DNA of 64,000 nucleotides from Pseudomonadota bacterium. GTDB taxonomy: Bacteria; Pseudomonadota; Alphaproteobacteria; Rhizobiales; Hyphomicrobiaceae. Location: the NCBI GenBank assembly GCA_023412805.1, contig JAEZRM010000064.1, positions 124,001 to 188,000 on the forward strand, given 5' to 3'. The translations under genes and the position numbers were made by a program. This document shows, one piece after another, positions 8,244 to 17,393 of the stretch; position 1 is the first letter of the stretch; each line of letters opens with the position of its first letter. The notes under the pieces were generated by a model. The model was not told the origin of the DNA, searched no databases, and was given only the letters and a program-made list of their open reading frames with translations.

Positions 8244-8538
8244 CACACTTGCTCTAATGGGGATGGGTCGTGCACGGAGGCGTGTGGTTTTTTGATCAAT
8301 GCTCAGTACGATGTTATGTGACAGTTTTGACGCATAGGCATTATCAACAATCGCCTATCCGCAAGCGTCTGCTGTGTTGACGATTGCCGAATCAGTAGTC
8401 TGAAGGCATGCTCAAAATCGTAGCTGCGATGACGATCTGTCGTTGCTATTGCCCACTTCGGGCGTTTCCTCCCTAGACTTGGGCCGTTCATCTGGTGAGC
8501 GGCCCCTTTGTTCTGCCAGCACGGCTTTTGCTGGCGAA
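8244..8538. other. Intergenic region with weak hairpins
   Basis: About 295 bases between two minus-strand genes, with lower GC than its surroundings. Two short hairpins are visible near the end of the DUF4139 gene (GGGCCG at 8481-8486 with 8500-8505; GCCAGCA at 8515-8521 with 8529-8535). Neither is followed by a clear T run, so termination is only possible. No gene is supported here. Confidence 0.5.
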
Positions 8539-10251
8539 TCAGCGCCCGTATATGACGCGCTTGCCTGCCGGCCACGACACCCGAAATCCGAACTCGATCT
8601 GGCGCTCCTCGTCCGGCTGGATCAGCGCTTCCCACGCCAGCACGCCGCGCTTGTCGTCGACATCACGTCGGGTCGGCGGCGTCTTGCCGGTCAGCTCCAC
8701 CTTGATGTCCTGATGACGGGACGTCGGGATGTTGTCTTGCACCGAGATCGCGATCGCGCGCTCGTGCAGGTTCTTGACCGAGATGCGATAGGTGCGCGTG
8801 TCTGTCTGCTGGGATGAAATCAGCCCTGTCTCGCCGCGCTTGTCCTCGACGGTCGCATATCTGACGCGGACGGAATCGTCGGCGCCGAACCCGATCTCCT
8901 GCTCCTGTCCGGGTGCCATCAGCGGCAGCCTGCCAGTGCCAACGTAGGTTCCGTCGCGGAAGAGCGCGATCGAGCCGGGGAGGTACGCCGACGTCTTCGG
9001 TGCGGCGAGCTTTGCGTAGAGATAGGCCTGGGGACGCAAGCGCGGCACGGTGCGCACGACAAGCGCCGGCTCCACGGTCGCCTGGTCTATCAGCACGCGC
9101 TTGACCTCGCCCGTGGCGAGGATGGTCGTGCGGCCGGGAATATCGAAGCGGGCCTGGAAGGTGGAGATGTCGGCGTTTGCCTGCTGCTCGCCGACCGCAA
9201 ACTCCTCATCCTGCCTTTTTTCTGCGGCGCCGGCCTCGGCCGGGGTGCTACTCGCGTCGAGGCCGGATCGCCGCTCTCGCGTTGCCTGCGCGGCCGGTGA
9301 TGGGGCGCTTGCGACGGGGCGTGGCGGCGGCGCTTCAGGAACGAAATCGACGGTCGTCGTATCGAGGCTCGGTGCCGAAGCGCCATTCGTCGGCCGGGCT
9401 GTCGAGAGCGTTAACGCGACGTCCCGCCAATCCTCGCCTGAGCGCTGCTGAACGGCGGCGCGTCGGATGAGCGCGAGGCTCGGGGCGATATTGCGCGCCC
9501 CGGTCATCAGCCGAGCATCGTACAGAGATTGCCAGGATGCAGCAGGCACCTGATAGCGTAGCAGCAGGTTCGCCTCGAGTGCGGCGGCGGCCGTGACGTT
9601 CACGCGAACTTCCGTGCGCGCGTCTTCCACCGGCGCAAGGTCGGACAGTGCCCGTTCGAGATCGGTGATGCGATGATCGAGCTCGCGCACTTTGAGGCCT
9701 GCGGAGAGCCGTGCTTTCTCGGCCTCGGCGAGCCGGCTGCCGATCAAGGTGAAGATATCGCCCCATTCCTCGTGCTTTTCAGCAATTTCGCCTGTCTTTG
9801 CAGCGGGCCGCGACGGAAGCGCCACCAGTCCCTCGATAAAGCGCTTCTGCGCTTCGGCGGCCTCCACTTCCGCTGCGATGAGCCCGCGCTCGTCCTGGAG
9901 CTTCTCGATGGCTTCCTCGAGCCTGCGCCGCTCGCTCTTGCTGACCGCAGGATCGAGGCGGGGAATCTCGACACGGCGCGTATCGACGGAGCCGATATCG
10001 AGGCGGCCGGTGCTGCGGCCCTCGATCCTGATCGAACCTTCGATGGCTTGCGCGGGCAGATCCTTGAAGACGATGACATGCTCGCCCGGCTCGATCTTGA
10101 GCTGTGCCGCGCGCGTCACCTCGGCACCGCGCGAGAAGACGGTCACAGCCGTGATCGTCGACGTCCCCGCTATATCCGCTGCTGCGAGCGGCGTGGTCGT
10201 GAGCGCGATGACGGCCGCCACCAGCGCCAGCCACCGAACGTCGGTACGCAT
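8539..10251 (-). CDS. Secreted DUF4139 domain protein (MuiA-like)
   Basis: A 570-residue exported protein with a signal peptide (MRTDVRWLALVAAVIALTTT, cleavage near LAAAD). It has the two-part build of the DUF4140/DUF4139 family: an N-terminal beta domain (about residues 35-110, TAVTVFSRGAEVTRAAQL), a coiled-coil stretch rich in Glu and Arg (about 115-190), and the large beta-rich C-terminal domain ending in EFGFRVSWPAGKRVIYG. A low-complexity Pro/Ala/Ser segment interrupts the C-terminal half. The family includes proteins annotated as mucoidy inhibitor A, but its biochemical role is not established. The ATG at 10251 has a GGAGA site in front. It is in the same direction as, and 41 bases from, the SDR gene, so an operon is likely. 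Confidence 0.85.
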   Translation of the reverse strand: MRTDVRWLALVAAVIALTTTPLAAADIAGTSTITAVTVFSRGAEVTRAAQLKIEPGEHVIVFKDLPAQAIEGSIRIEGRSTGRLDIGSVDTRRVEIPRLDPAVSKSERRRLEEAIEKLQDERGLIAAEVEAAEAQKRFIEGLVALPSRPAAKTGEIAEKHEEWGDIFTLIGSRLAEAEKARLSAGLKVRELDHRITDLERALSDLAPVEDARTEVRVNVTAAAALEANLLLRYQVPAASWQSLYDARLMTGARNIAPSLALIRRAAVQQRSGEDWRDVALTLSTARPTNGASAPSLDTTTVDFVPEAPPPRPVASAPSPAAQATRERRSGLDASSTPAEAGAAEKRQDEEFAVGEQQANADISTFQARFDIPGRTTILATGEVKRVLIDQATVEPALVVRTVPRLRPQAYLYAKLAAPKTSAYLPGSIALFRDGTYVGTGRLPLMAPGQEQEIGFGADDSVRVRYATVEDKRGETGLISSQQTDTRTYRISVKNLHERAIAISVQDNIPTSRHQDIKVELTGKTPPTRRDVDDKRGVLAWEALIQPDEERQIEFGFRVSWPAGKRVIYGR

Positions 10252-10292
10252 TACCAAGTCTCCAGTGCGTAGATTCCGGTCGCCAGGCATTC

Positions 10293-11075
10293 TCAGACGA
10301 CCGGGCAAGCGCCGCCGTCGATGTTGATCGCAGTGCCTGTGATGTAGCTGCCAGCGTCGGAAGCGAGGAACAGCACCATGTTGGCGAACTCCTCCGCCGT
10401 GCCGACGCGTCCGAGCGGTATGTCCTTGCCCATTTCCTCGTAATAGGCCGAGAGGCTGCGGCCCTTGTTCTCGTGCGCGTGGCGCTGCACCCACTGATCG
10501 CTCTCGATGCGCCCCACGAGGACAGCATTGACGAGAATATTGTGAGGCGCGCCCTCGCCGGCGAGGACCTTGGTCAGCGCCATTCCGGCTGCACGCGAGA
10601 CGGCGGTGGGTGCGCGCCCGCCCGCAGGTGCCTTGGCACTCGTATTGAGGACGTTGATGACACGGCCGTAACTGCGCTCCTTCATGCCGGGGAAGGCGAG
10701 GCGGCAGAGCCGGATGGCCGCGAAGAGCTTGAGGTCGAGATCGGCCTGCCAGACTTCGTCCGTGATGGTCTCGAACTGGCCCGTCTTCGAGGTGCCGGCA
10801 TTGTTCACGAGCACGTCGAGGCCCCCGAGGGCCTTCTCGGCCTCGGCAAAGACGCGCGCGCAGTCCTCGGCTTTGCTCACGTCGCCGGCAATGGTGACGA
10901 CCTTGCCGCTCCCGAGCTTGGCGAGCTCCGCCTTGGCGGCGTCCAGGCTCTGCTGATTGCGGGCGACGATGGCCACGTTGGCGCCCGCCCCTATGAAGGC
11001 CTTGGCGATGGCGAGCCCGATGCCTTTGCTGGCCCCTGTAATGAGCGCATTTCGGCCGGTCATTTTGAGCTGCAC
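10293..11075 (-). CDS. SDR-family protein with altered catalytic residues
   Basis: A Rossmann-fold short-chain dehydrogenase/reductase protein of 260 residues. Cofactor motifs are intact: TGASKGIG at the N-terminus and NNAG near residue 91. The C-terminal TGTAINIDGG is also typical. The active-site YxxxK is not conserved: the segment reads PTAVSRAAGMALTK, which places Thr where Tyr is expected and Arg where Lys is expected. The upstream serine region (NTSAKAP) is present. The protein may be a non-enzymatic NAD(P)-binding protein or use another mechanism. A GTG start at 11075 is preferred because GGAGAGA precedes it; the ATG at 11063 has no such site. It probably heads a two-gene unit with the DUF4139 gene. 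Confidence 0.85.
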   Translation of the reverse strand: MQLKMTGRNALITGASKGIGLAIAKAFIGAGANVAIVARNQQSLDAAKAELAKLGSGKVVTIAGDVSKAEDCARVFAEAEKALGGLDVLVNNAGTSKTGQFETITDEVWQADLDLKLFAAIRLCRLAFPGMKERSYGRVINVLNTSAKAPAGGRAPTAVSRAAGMALTKVLAGEGAPHNILVNAVLVGRIESDQWVQRHAHENKGRSLSAYYEEMGKDIPLGRVGTAEEFANMVLFLASDAGSYITGTAINIDGGACPVV

Positions 11076-11232
11076 GGCTATTTCTCTCCCCGTAAGTCCC
11101 TGATCTGCTAGGGCCGAACACTACGCTGGGGCGTCCAGTAAAGGAAGCGGCCTTGTCACGCGCGGTCGGAACGCCGACATGGAGAACAAACGCCGAATTG
11201 TTGCCGCCGATCCCGTGCTATAAGGCCCTGTC

Positions 11233-13674
11233 ATGTCAGCGAATCAGGTGAAAATGAGTGGGTTCCCGGCCGAGGACGACGACGAGCCGCCGTTCGACCT
11301 CCCCATGGCGCCGAATGCGTCCCCGGCGAGGCCCGAGGCCCCGGCACGATTGAGCGTTTCCGAGCGTGCGGTTGCGCAGGCGCCGGTGCCGTATCTCGAT
11401 GGGCTGAATCCGGAGCAGCGCCGCGCCGTCGAGGCGACCGAGGGGCCGGTGCTGGTGCTCGCAGGGGCTGGCGTCGGCAAAACGCGGGTGCTTACAACTC
11501 GTATTGCGCACATCCTGGCGAGCCGGAAGGCCTTTCCCTCGCAAGTTCTCGCCGTGACCTTCACGAACAAGGCCGCGCGCGAAATGAAAGAGCGCATCGG
11601 CGCGCTCATCGGTGGCGCTGTCGAGGGGATGCCGTGGCTCGGGACGTTCCATGCGATCGGCGTGAAGATACTGCGCCGTCATGCCGAGCTCGTCGGGCTC
11701 AAGGACGGTTTCACGATCCTCGACGTGGACGACCAGATCCGTCTCATCAAGCAGGTCATCGAGGCCGAGGGGCTCGACAAGGACCGCTGGCCGGCGCGCC
11801 AGCTCGCCGCGATGATCGACAACTGGAAGAACAAGGGACTGACGCCGGACAAAGTCAGCACGGGCGATGCGCAGGCTTTTGCCGGGATCGGCGCGAAGCT
11901 CTACGCGGCTTATCAGCAGCGTCTCAAGGAGCTCAATGCCGTCGACTTCGGTGACCTGCTGCTCGAAACGCTCAGGCTCTTCCGCGAGCATCCGGATGTT
12001 CTCGCCGACTATCAGCGCCGTTTCCGTTACATCCTCGTTGACGAGTACCAGGATACCAACGTCGTCCAGTACCAGTGGCTGCGCTTGATTGCGCAGGTGA
12101 AGGACGGACAGCCCAACCTCTGCTGCGTCGGTGACGACGATCAGTCGATCTACGGCTGGCGCGGTGCCGAGGTCGACAACATCCTCCGCTTCGAGAAGGA
12201 TTTTCCGGGCGCCGTCGTCATTCGCCTCGAGCGCAACTACCGCTCGACGGGCCATATTCTCGGCGCCGCAGCGGGCCTCATCGCGCACAACACCGGCCGC
12301 CTCGGCAAGACGCTCTTCACGGACGATGCACCCGGCGAGAAGGTGTCCATTCTCGGCGTTTGGGACGATGAGGAGGAAGCGCGCGCTATCGGCGAAGAGA
12401 TCGAGCGCTTGGCCAAGCGTGGGCACCGGCTCAATGAGGTTGCGATCCTCGTGCGCGCGTCTTTCCAGATGCGTGTGTTCGAAGATCGCTTCATTACGCT
12501 CGGGCTTCCCTATCGCGTGATCGGTGGTCCGCGCTTCTATGAGCGTCAGGAAATCAAGGATGCGATCGCGTATCTGGAAGTCACGCACAATCCATCCAAC
12601 GATCTGAAGTTCGAGCGCATCGTCAATGTGCCGAAGCGCGGGCTGGGTGATGCGACCATCAAGCAGATCCATGATCTCGCGCGGGCAAGTGGCGTGCCCA
12701 TGTTCGAGGCCGCGCACCAGCTCGCCGAAAGCGATGAGCTGAAGCCCAAGGCGCGGCGTGCGCTCGCCGATCTCGTCGCGGCATTCATGCGCTGGCGCGG
12801 GCAGGCCGAGGGCGTCAAGCACACCGAGCTTGCCGAGCTCATTCTCGACGAGAGCGGCTACACATCCATGTGGCAGGCGGACAAGAGCCCGCAGGCGCAG
12901 TCACGTCTCGAAAACCTGAAAGAGCTGATCCGCTTCATGCATCAGTTCGAGACCCTCGGCGGTTTCCTCGAGCATGTGGCGCTGGTCATGGATGTCGAGC
13001 AAGGCGATGACGGCGATCGCGTGTCGCTCATGACGCTGCACGCGGCGAAGGGACTGGAGTTCGAAACGGTCTTCCTGCCGGCCTGGGAGGAAGGGCTTTT
13101 TCCGCATCAGCGCTCACTCGACGAGAGCGGTCTTGCCGGCCTGGAGGAAGAGCGGCGCCTTGCCTATGTGGGGCTTACGCGCGGCAAGCGGCGCGTGCAG
13201 GTGAGCTTCGCACAGAACCGGCGCAATCGCGGGCTCTATCAGTCGGCGGCGCCCTCGCGCTTTGTCGATGAGCTTCCAGAGACGCATCTCGAAGTGCAGG
13301 AATCGCGCAGTCCTTTCGGTGGCGTCTATGCCAGCATGGGGGGCGAGCCGCGCTATGGCCGCGCCAATCCCTACGGTAAGAGCCGCTTCGACGATGCACC
13401 GACGCCGTTCGCGACGAGCTATTCCACGCCCGGCTGGCAGCGCGCGCAGGAGCAGTGGAAAGCCGCGCGCCCTGCACGTCCACCGCCGCAGACGATCGAA
13501 GGCACGCTCGTCGCTTCCTCCGATCACGAGTCGGCGTTCGCGAAAGGCGATCGCGTGCGACATCAGAAGTTCGGCTTCGGCACCGTGGCGCTCGTCGATG
13601 GCAACAAGCTCACCATCGACTTCGACAATGGTGAGAGGAAGCGCGTCATCGAGAGCTTCCTGGCGAAGGCCTGA
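11233..13674 (+). CDS. uvrD: ATP-dependent DNA helicase UvrD/PcrA
   Basis: A superfamily 1 3'-5' helicase of 813 residues used in nucleotide excision and mismatch repair. Helicase motifs appear in order: Walker A (GAGVGKTR), FTNKAAREM, Walker B (VDEYQDTN), DDDQSIYGWRGA, NYRST, MTLHAAKGLEF and VGLTRGKRR. The C-terminus carries the small Tudor-like beta domain (KGDRVRHQKFGFGTV) that UvrD/PcrA uses to contact RNA polymerase. The first 50 or so residues are a disordered extension. The gene ends exactly where the opposing DUF4384 gene ends, with no spacer. Confidence 0.95.
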   Translation: MSANQVKMSGFPAEDDDEPPFDLPMAPNASPARPEAPARLSVSERAVAQAPVPYLDGLNPEQRRAVEATEGPVLVLAGAGVGKTRVLTTRIAHILASRKAFPSQVLAVTFTNKAAREMKERIGALIGGAVEGMPWLGTFHAIGVKILRRHAELVGLKDGFTILDVDDQIRLIKQVIEAEGLDKDRWPARQLAAMIDNWKNKGLTPDKVSTGDAQAFAGIGAKLYAAYQQRLKELNAVDFGDLLLETLRLFREHPDVLADYQRRFRYILVDEYQDTNVVQYQWLRLIAQVKDGQPNLCCVGDDDQSIYGWRGAEVDNILRFEKDFPGAVVIRLERNYRSTGHILGAAAGLIAHNTGRLGKTLFTDDAPGEKVSILGVWDDEEEARAIGEEIERLAKRGHRLNEVAILVRASFQMRVFEDRFITLGLPYRVIGGPRFYERQEIKDAIAYLEVTHNPSNDLKFERIVNVPKRGLGDATIKQIHDLARASGVPMFEAAHQLAESDELKPKARRALADLVAAFMRWRGQAEGVKHTELAELILDESGYTSMWQADKSPQAQSRLENLKELIRFMHQFETLGGFLEHVALVMDVEQGDDGDRVSLMTLHAAKGLEFETVFLPAWEEGLFPHQRSLDESGLAGLEEERRLAYVGLTRGKRRVQVSFAQNRRNRGLYQSAAPSRFVDELPETHLEVQESRSPFGGVYASMGGEPRYGRANPYGKSRFDDAPTPFATSYSTPGWQRAQEQWKAARPARPPPQTIEGTLVASSDHESAFAKGDRVRHQKFGFGTVALVDGNKLTIDFDNGERKRVIESFLAKA

Positions 13675-15330
13675 CTACTGCACTTCGATCACGACGCCTG
13701 TCCGCCAGATCTGGTTCTGCGGCACGATTGCAGGACCGGGCTGCGGCGCGCCTTCTTTCCGTTCGTTCTCGGACCTTGGAGGCAGCAGTCGTCGAAGGCT
13801 TGCGTCGAGGAAAGCCGCATACGGGCCGAGCTCCTGAAAGCGCTGGCGCTCGAAGTCGTGTCGAATGCCTTCGACCAAACCTTCCATACGCGTGCAGAGC
13901 GCCACGATCCGCTCGCGCCCCTTTTCCTTGAAGCGGAACCTGTAACGCGAGCCTTCAGCAGGCAGCGTGATGTCGAGGTTGGCGGCTATTCGGTTATTTG
14001 TCGTGAGATCATTCGGGAAGATCACAGTGCCGAAACCCGCCGTATCGATGCTGATGATCGTCAGGATGCAATCGGCATTCGAGCGTACGGTTATCTCGAT
14101 CGCATCGCCGGCTTTGTATTGCGGCCGATCGGGATACAGCATGAGATCGATCGGCGTCGCGGCCGTGGCGTGCGGCCTCACCACGTCAAGAGGTACAAGC
14201 GGCACTGCAACATCCGGCGGCGTGACTTTGAGAAGGCGCCGTAACAGTATCCAATTGTCCTCGATGTCATTGCGGAGAAGGGTGCCGTAGCTCAGCCGCC
14301 GCAGTAAGTTTCGCTCACCGCGCGCGACGGGGCCGAGGATCTGGATTAATGCTTCGGGACTCATACCGAGCTCAGCCGCGACGCGCGGCAGATTGACCGG
14401 TGCCAGATGCTGGCGTGCAAGCTGGAGGATAAGCTCGGCGTGGCGCTCGATCTGTTCTGGTGGCGCCACGGAAGCGAGGATCGCGCGGGCAATTTCGCGA
14501 TCGTTCTCCTGCATGAGATGACTGTCGGCGAGATACGCCGGTACGGGCCCATTCGGGCCGGCGAGCGCCGTGCCGAACTCACCGCGCAGTACCTGGGCGA
14601 CGAGCAGGTCGGCACGCACGATCATCGAACCCGTCACGCGGCGGAGTTGCGTTTTGACGCCCAGGACGGCACGCCATTTGATATTGTCCCAGCCGAGATC
14701 CTGGATGTCGAAGGCGAGGTTGTGTCCCTGGTCGTCGAGAATATGGCTCGGCACGGGATGCGTGCCGGCGAGCGCGCCAAGAACGAATTCGAGCGTTTGC
14801 CGCCACTCGGCGAGCAAGGCCGGTGAGGCGCAGCCGAGATCGAGATGAGCGAGGCTCAGGACGCGAAAGGCCGATACCGGCTTGCGTTTGCTTGCGGCAA
14901 CGCGCGCGACCTCGGCTTCAATACGCTCACGCGGGGTGAAAGTGGCGGACGGGCATGTCGCGGCTTCGGCCGGCAGATTCTCAATCCAGGTGCGCAGTGT
15001 GGCGAGTTCGTCGGCGCTCGCGCCGGGCCCGCTACCCCCGAACCGGCGCAGGAGCGTCGTGTAGATCGGAGAGCCATCGGGATTGCCGGGCCGGATGAGC
15101 GTCGGATCGCGTGCGATTGCCGCAAGATCGAGTGCGGTGGTGCTGTCTCCGACCTCGCGACATGCGGGGCAATGCGCTGCGAGCACGTCTCGGGTGCGCG
15201 CTGCCAGGGCTTCGTCCGCGCGCGCGTCAACAGCCGGCGCACCAAGCAGGAGCACGAGGGCGAACAGCCCGAGACACAATCGCTTCGCGCGGCTACCTGC
15301 CTGCGTAAATATCGAGAAACGGCAAGACAT
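13675..15330 (-). CDS. Secreted DUF4384 domain protein with a degenerate cytochrome-like N-terminus
   Basis: About 551 residues. An N-terminal hydrophobic signal (RLCLGLFALVLLLGAP) precedes a segment that resembles a small cytochrome c domain (AHCPACREVG ... DGSPIYTTLLRRFGG ... LRTWIENLP). The usual CxxCH haem site reads CPACR, so the haem-ligand histidine is missing. The C-terminal third holds a DUF4384-like beta domain (YPDRPQYKAGDAIEITVRSN), a family often found with secreted or surface proteins. The ATG at 15330 lies inside the upstream hydrolase gene, giving a 38-base overlap and suggesting translational coupling, but the start is uncertain. Function unknown. Confidence 0.72.
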   Translation of the reverse strand: MSCRFSIFTQAGSRAKRLCLGLFALVLLLGAPAVDARADEALAARTRDVLAAHCPACREVGDSTTALDLAAIARDPTLIRPGNPDGSPIYTTLLRRFGGSGPGASADELATLRTWIENLPAEAATCPSATFTPRERIEAEVARVAASKRKPVSAFRVLSLAHLDLGCASPALLAEWRQTLEFVLGALAGTHPVPSHILDDQGHNLAFDIQDLGWDNIKWRAVLGVKTQLRRVTGSMIVRADLLVAQVLRGEFGTALAGPNGPVPAYLADSHLMQENDREIARAILASVAPPEQIERHAELILQLARQHLAPVNLPRVAAELGMSPEALIQILGPVARGERNLLRRLSYGTLLRNDIEDNWILLRRLLKVTPPDVAVPLVPLDVVRPHATAATPIDLMLYPDRPQYKAGDAIEITVRSNADCILTIISIDTAGFGTVIFPNDLTTNNRIAANLDITLPAEGSRYRFRFKEKGRERIVALCTRMEGLVEGIRHDFERQRFQELGPYAAFLDASLRRLLPPRSENERKEGAPQPGPAIVPQNQIWRTGVVIEVQ

Positions 15331-16090
15331 GGGAGTGGAACAGCTCCGGCTCCTCATTGTGCAACATATGCGAAACACCCGGTACGATGACGAGATCGGA
15401 GCCGGAGATGGCTTCATGAATGGCTTGCGAGGCGGCGACGGGCGTTGCCGGGTCGAGTTCGCCGACGATGACGCGGGTCGGCAGTTTGATGGCGCCGAGG
15501 CGGCTCGTAACATTGAGCCCTCGAATGGCTTCACACCAGCCGAGATAGCCGTCGATCGGCGTCGTGAGGATCAACTTACGCAGCCGCTCAACGAGAGCGG
15601 CGTTCTCCGCGAGCGCGCGCGGCGAGACCCACCGCGCCATGGCGCCGTCGACCTGCGAGGCCATGCCATCCTTTTTGGCGGCGGCAATGCGCTGCTCCCA
15701 GACCGGCTTGGCCTCGTCGGGAATGCGGCTGGAGGTCGAAACCAGCATGAGGCTGTTGAAGCGCTCAGGATGGAGGAGGCCGAGGTACTGGCCGACCATG
15801 CCGCCCATGGAAAGCCCGATGAAGCTCGCTTTGTCGATGCCGCACGCGGTCATGAGATCGACGACGTCCTTGGCGAGCGTTTCGAACGCATAGGGGCCGG
15901 CGGGAGCGTCACTTTGACCGTGGCCGCGGGCATCGAGGCGCAGTACGCGATACTTGTCTTCGAGAGCTGCCGTCAGTTCGTCCCAGGAGTGGAGACTTGT
16001 GGCGAGCGGGTGATGGAGGACGACCGCCGGTCCATCGGCGACGCCGGACAGCTCGTAGTTGATGGCGATACCATTGACGGTCGACTTCAT
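15293..16090 (-). CDS. Alpha/beta hydrolase, 3-oxoadipate enol-lactonase-like
   Basis: A 265-residue alpha/beta hydrolase. The oxyanion motif is LHHPLATSLHSW, the nucleophile serine is in GLSMGGMVGQ, the acid is probably Asp in VGELDPATP, and the histidine is in GVSHMLHNEEP. Overall sequence is closest in feel to PcaD, which opens 3-oxoadipate enol-lactone in the beta-ketoadipate pathway, but no other pca gene is near, so the substrate is open. The ATG at 16090 has a strong GGGAGGA site. It is the first gene of a two-gene unit with the overlapping DUF4384 gene. Confidence 0.82.
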   Translation of the reverse strand: MKSTVNGIAINYELSGVADGPAVVLHHPLATSLHSWDELTAALEDKYRVLRLDARGHGQSDAPAGPYAFETLAKDVVDLMTACGIDKASFIGLSMGGMVGQYLGLLHPERFNSLMLVSTSSRIPDEAKPVWEQRIAAAKKDGMASQVDGAMARWVSPRALAENAALVERLRKLILTTPIDGYLGWCEAIRGLNVTSRLGAIKLPTRVIVGELDPATPVAASQAIHEAISGSDLVIVPGVSHMLHNEEPELFHSHVLPFLDIYAGR

Positions 16091-16244
16091 GAGCGGTCCT
16101 CCCTGAAGGGCTGCGGCTTGGCGAGCGCGTTTCCTGCTGCTGCATTTGTCTAGTACCCATGGGGCGGAACGATGTACAGAGCGGAGCAACTTGGGCGCCT
16201 TGATCGCCCGATCTCTACCGATCCGATAAATTGATCTAACGCCC

Positions 16245-17333
16245 ATGCGAACGGCCGATTTCGATTTCGACCTGCCAGAGGACCGGATTGCCCTTCATCC
16301 GGCCGTGCCCCGCGACGCGGCGCGCCTGCTGGTCGTGAGACCAGGCGGACAGCCGCTGCTCGAAGACCATGTCGTGGGCGATCTCCCTGGGCTTCTGCGG
16401 CCTGATGATGTCCTGCTGTTCAACGATACGCGCGTGATCCCCGCCGCACTCGAAGGCGTGCGTGTTCGCGGCCCTCATGAGACGCCCGTGGCGTTCAATC
16501 TGACGAAGCGCGTGGATGAGAGCCGCTGGCGGGCCTTCGCGCAGCCGGCGCGGCGGCTCAAGGTCGGAGATCTGATCCGTTTCGGGGCTGAGACAGACGG
16601 GCGTGTCTGCCTGCTCGGCACGCTCGATGCGATGGTTGCCGCCAAGCACGACAATGGCGAGGTGGAGCTGGCCTTCTCGTTCCACAGCGCGTTTCTGGAT
16701 GAGGCCATCGAGGCGCTCGGGCGCATGCCGCTGCCGCCTTACATCGCTTCGCGACGTCCGCCTGGCCCTGAGGATCGCGACAGCTACCAGACCATGTTCG
16801 CGAAGCGCGAAGGTGCGGTTGCGGCACCGACCGCGGCGCTGCATTTCACGCCGCCGCTCGTCGATCGCCTGAAAGCCTCAGGTATCAGCACTGAGCTTGT
16901 GACGCTGCATGTGGGTGCCGGTACATTTCTGCCCGTGAAGGTCGACGATACGGACGATCATCAGATGCATGTCGAGTGGGGCGAAGTCACGCCCGAGACG
17001 GCCGAGCGGCTGATGTCCGCGCGCCGGGCCGGCCGGCGGATTGTCGCGGTCGGGACGACGGCGCTGCGGCTGCTCGAATCGGCGGCAGATGCAGACGGCA
17101 CCATCCGGCCATTTCGTGGTGAGACCGGGATCTTCATCACGCCGGGCTATCGCTTTCGCGCGATCGACGTGCTGATGACGAACTTCCATCTGCCGCGCTC
17201 GACACTGTTCATGCTGGTGTCGGCCTTCTCCGGCCTCGAGACCATGAAGGCGGCCTATGCGCACGCCATCGCGCACCAATATCGCTTTTACTCCTATGGT
17301 GACGCCTGCTTGCTGCACTCCGCGCCGGTCTGA
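16245..17333 (+). CDS. queA: S-adenosylmethionine:tRNA ribosyltransferase-isomerase
   Basis: QueA (362 residues) transfers and isomerises the ribosyl group of SAM onto preQ1-modified tRNA, making epoxyqueuosine. Characteristic segments are seen from start to end: FDFDLPEDRIALHP, LLFNDTRVIPAAL, LHVGAGTFLPVK and MTNFHLPRSTLFMLVSAFSG. Length is normal for the family. It is divergent from the hydrolase gene across about 150 bases and lies 60 bases before tgt, with which it should be co-transcribed. Confidence 0.96.
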   Translation: MRTADFDFDLPEDRIALHPAVPRDAARLLVVRPGGQPLLEDHVVGDLPGLLRPDDVLLFNDTRVIPAALEGVRVRGPHETPVAFNLTKRVDESRWRAFAQPARRLKVGDLIRFGAETDGRVCLLGTLDAMVAAKHDNGEVELAFSFHSAFLDEAIEALGRMPLPPYIASRRPPGPEDRDSYQTMFAKREGAVAAPTAALHFTPPLVDRLKASGISTELVTLHVGAGTFLPVKVDDTDDHQMHVEWGEVTPETAERLMSARRAGRRIVAVGTTALRLLESAADADGTIRPFRGETGIFITPGYRFRAIDVLMTNFHLPRSTLFMLVSAFSGLETMKAAYAHAIAHQYRFYSYGDACLLHSAPV

Positions 17334-17393
17334 GCATTCAGCATAAGGCAAAGCGGGCGTGCGAAAGCGCCCGCGCCGCGCTATAGGGCTGCC

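Noticed and set aside
8539..11121. A single 860-residue frame on the minus strand spanning two genes
   Set aside because: Its upstream third runs through the SDR gene in another frame and has no protein character. The true DUF4139 protein starts with a signal peptide at 10251.
11236..12822. Long minus-strand frame across uvrD
   Set aside because: Antisense shadow of a conserved helicase with no recognisable protein features.
17353..17374. Hairpin between queA and tgt as a terminator or preQ1 riboswitch
   Set aside because: There is no T run, no preQ1 aptamer-like pseudoknot with an A-rich tail was seen, and the genes form one operon.
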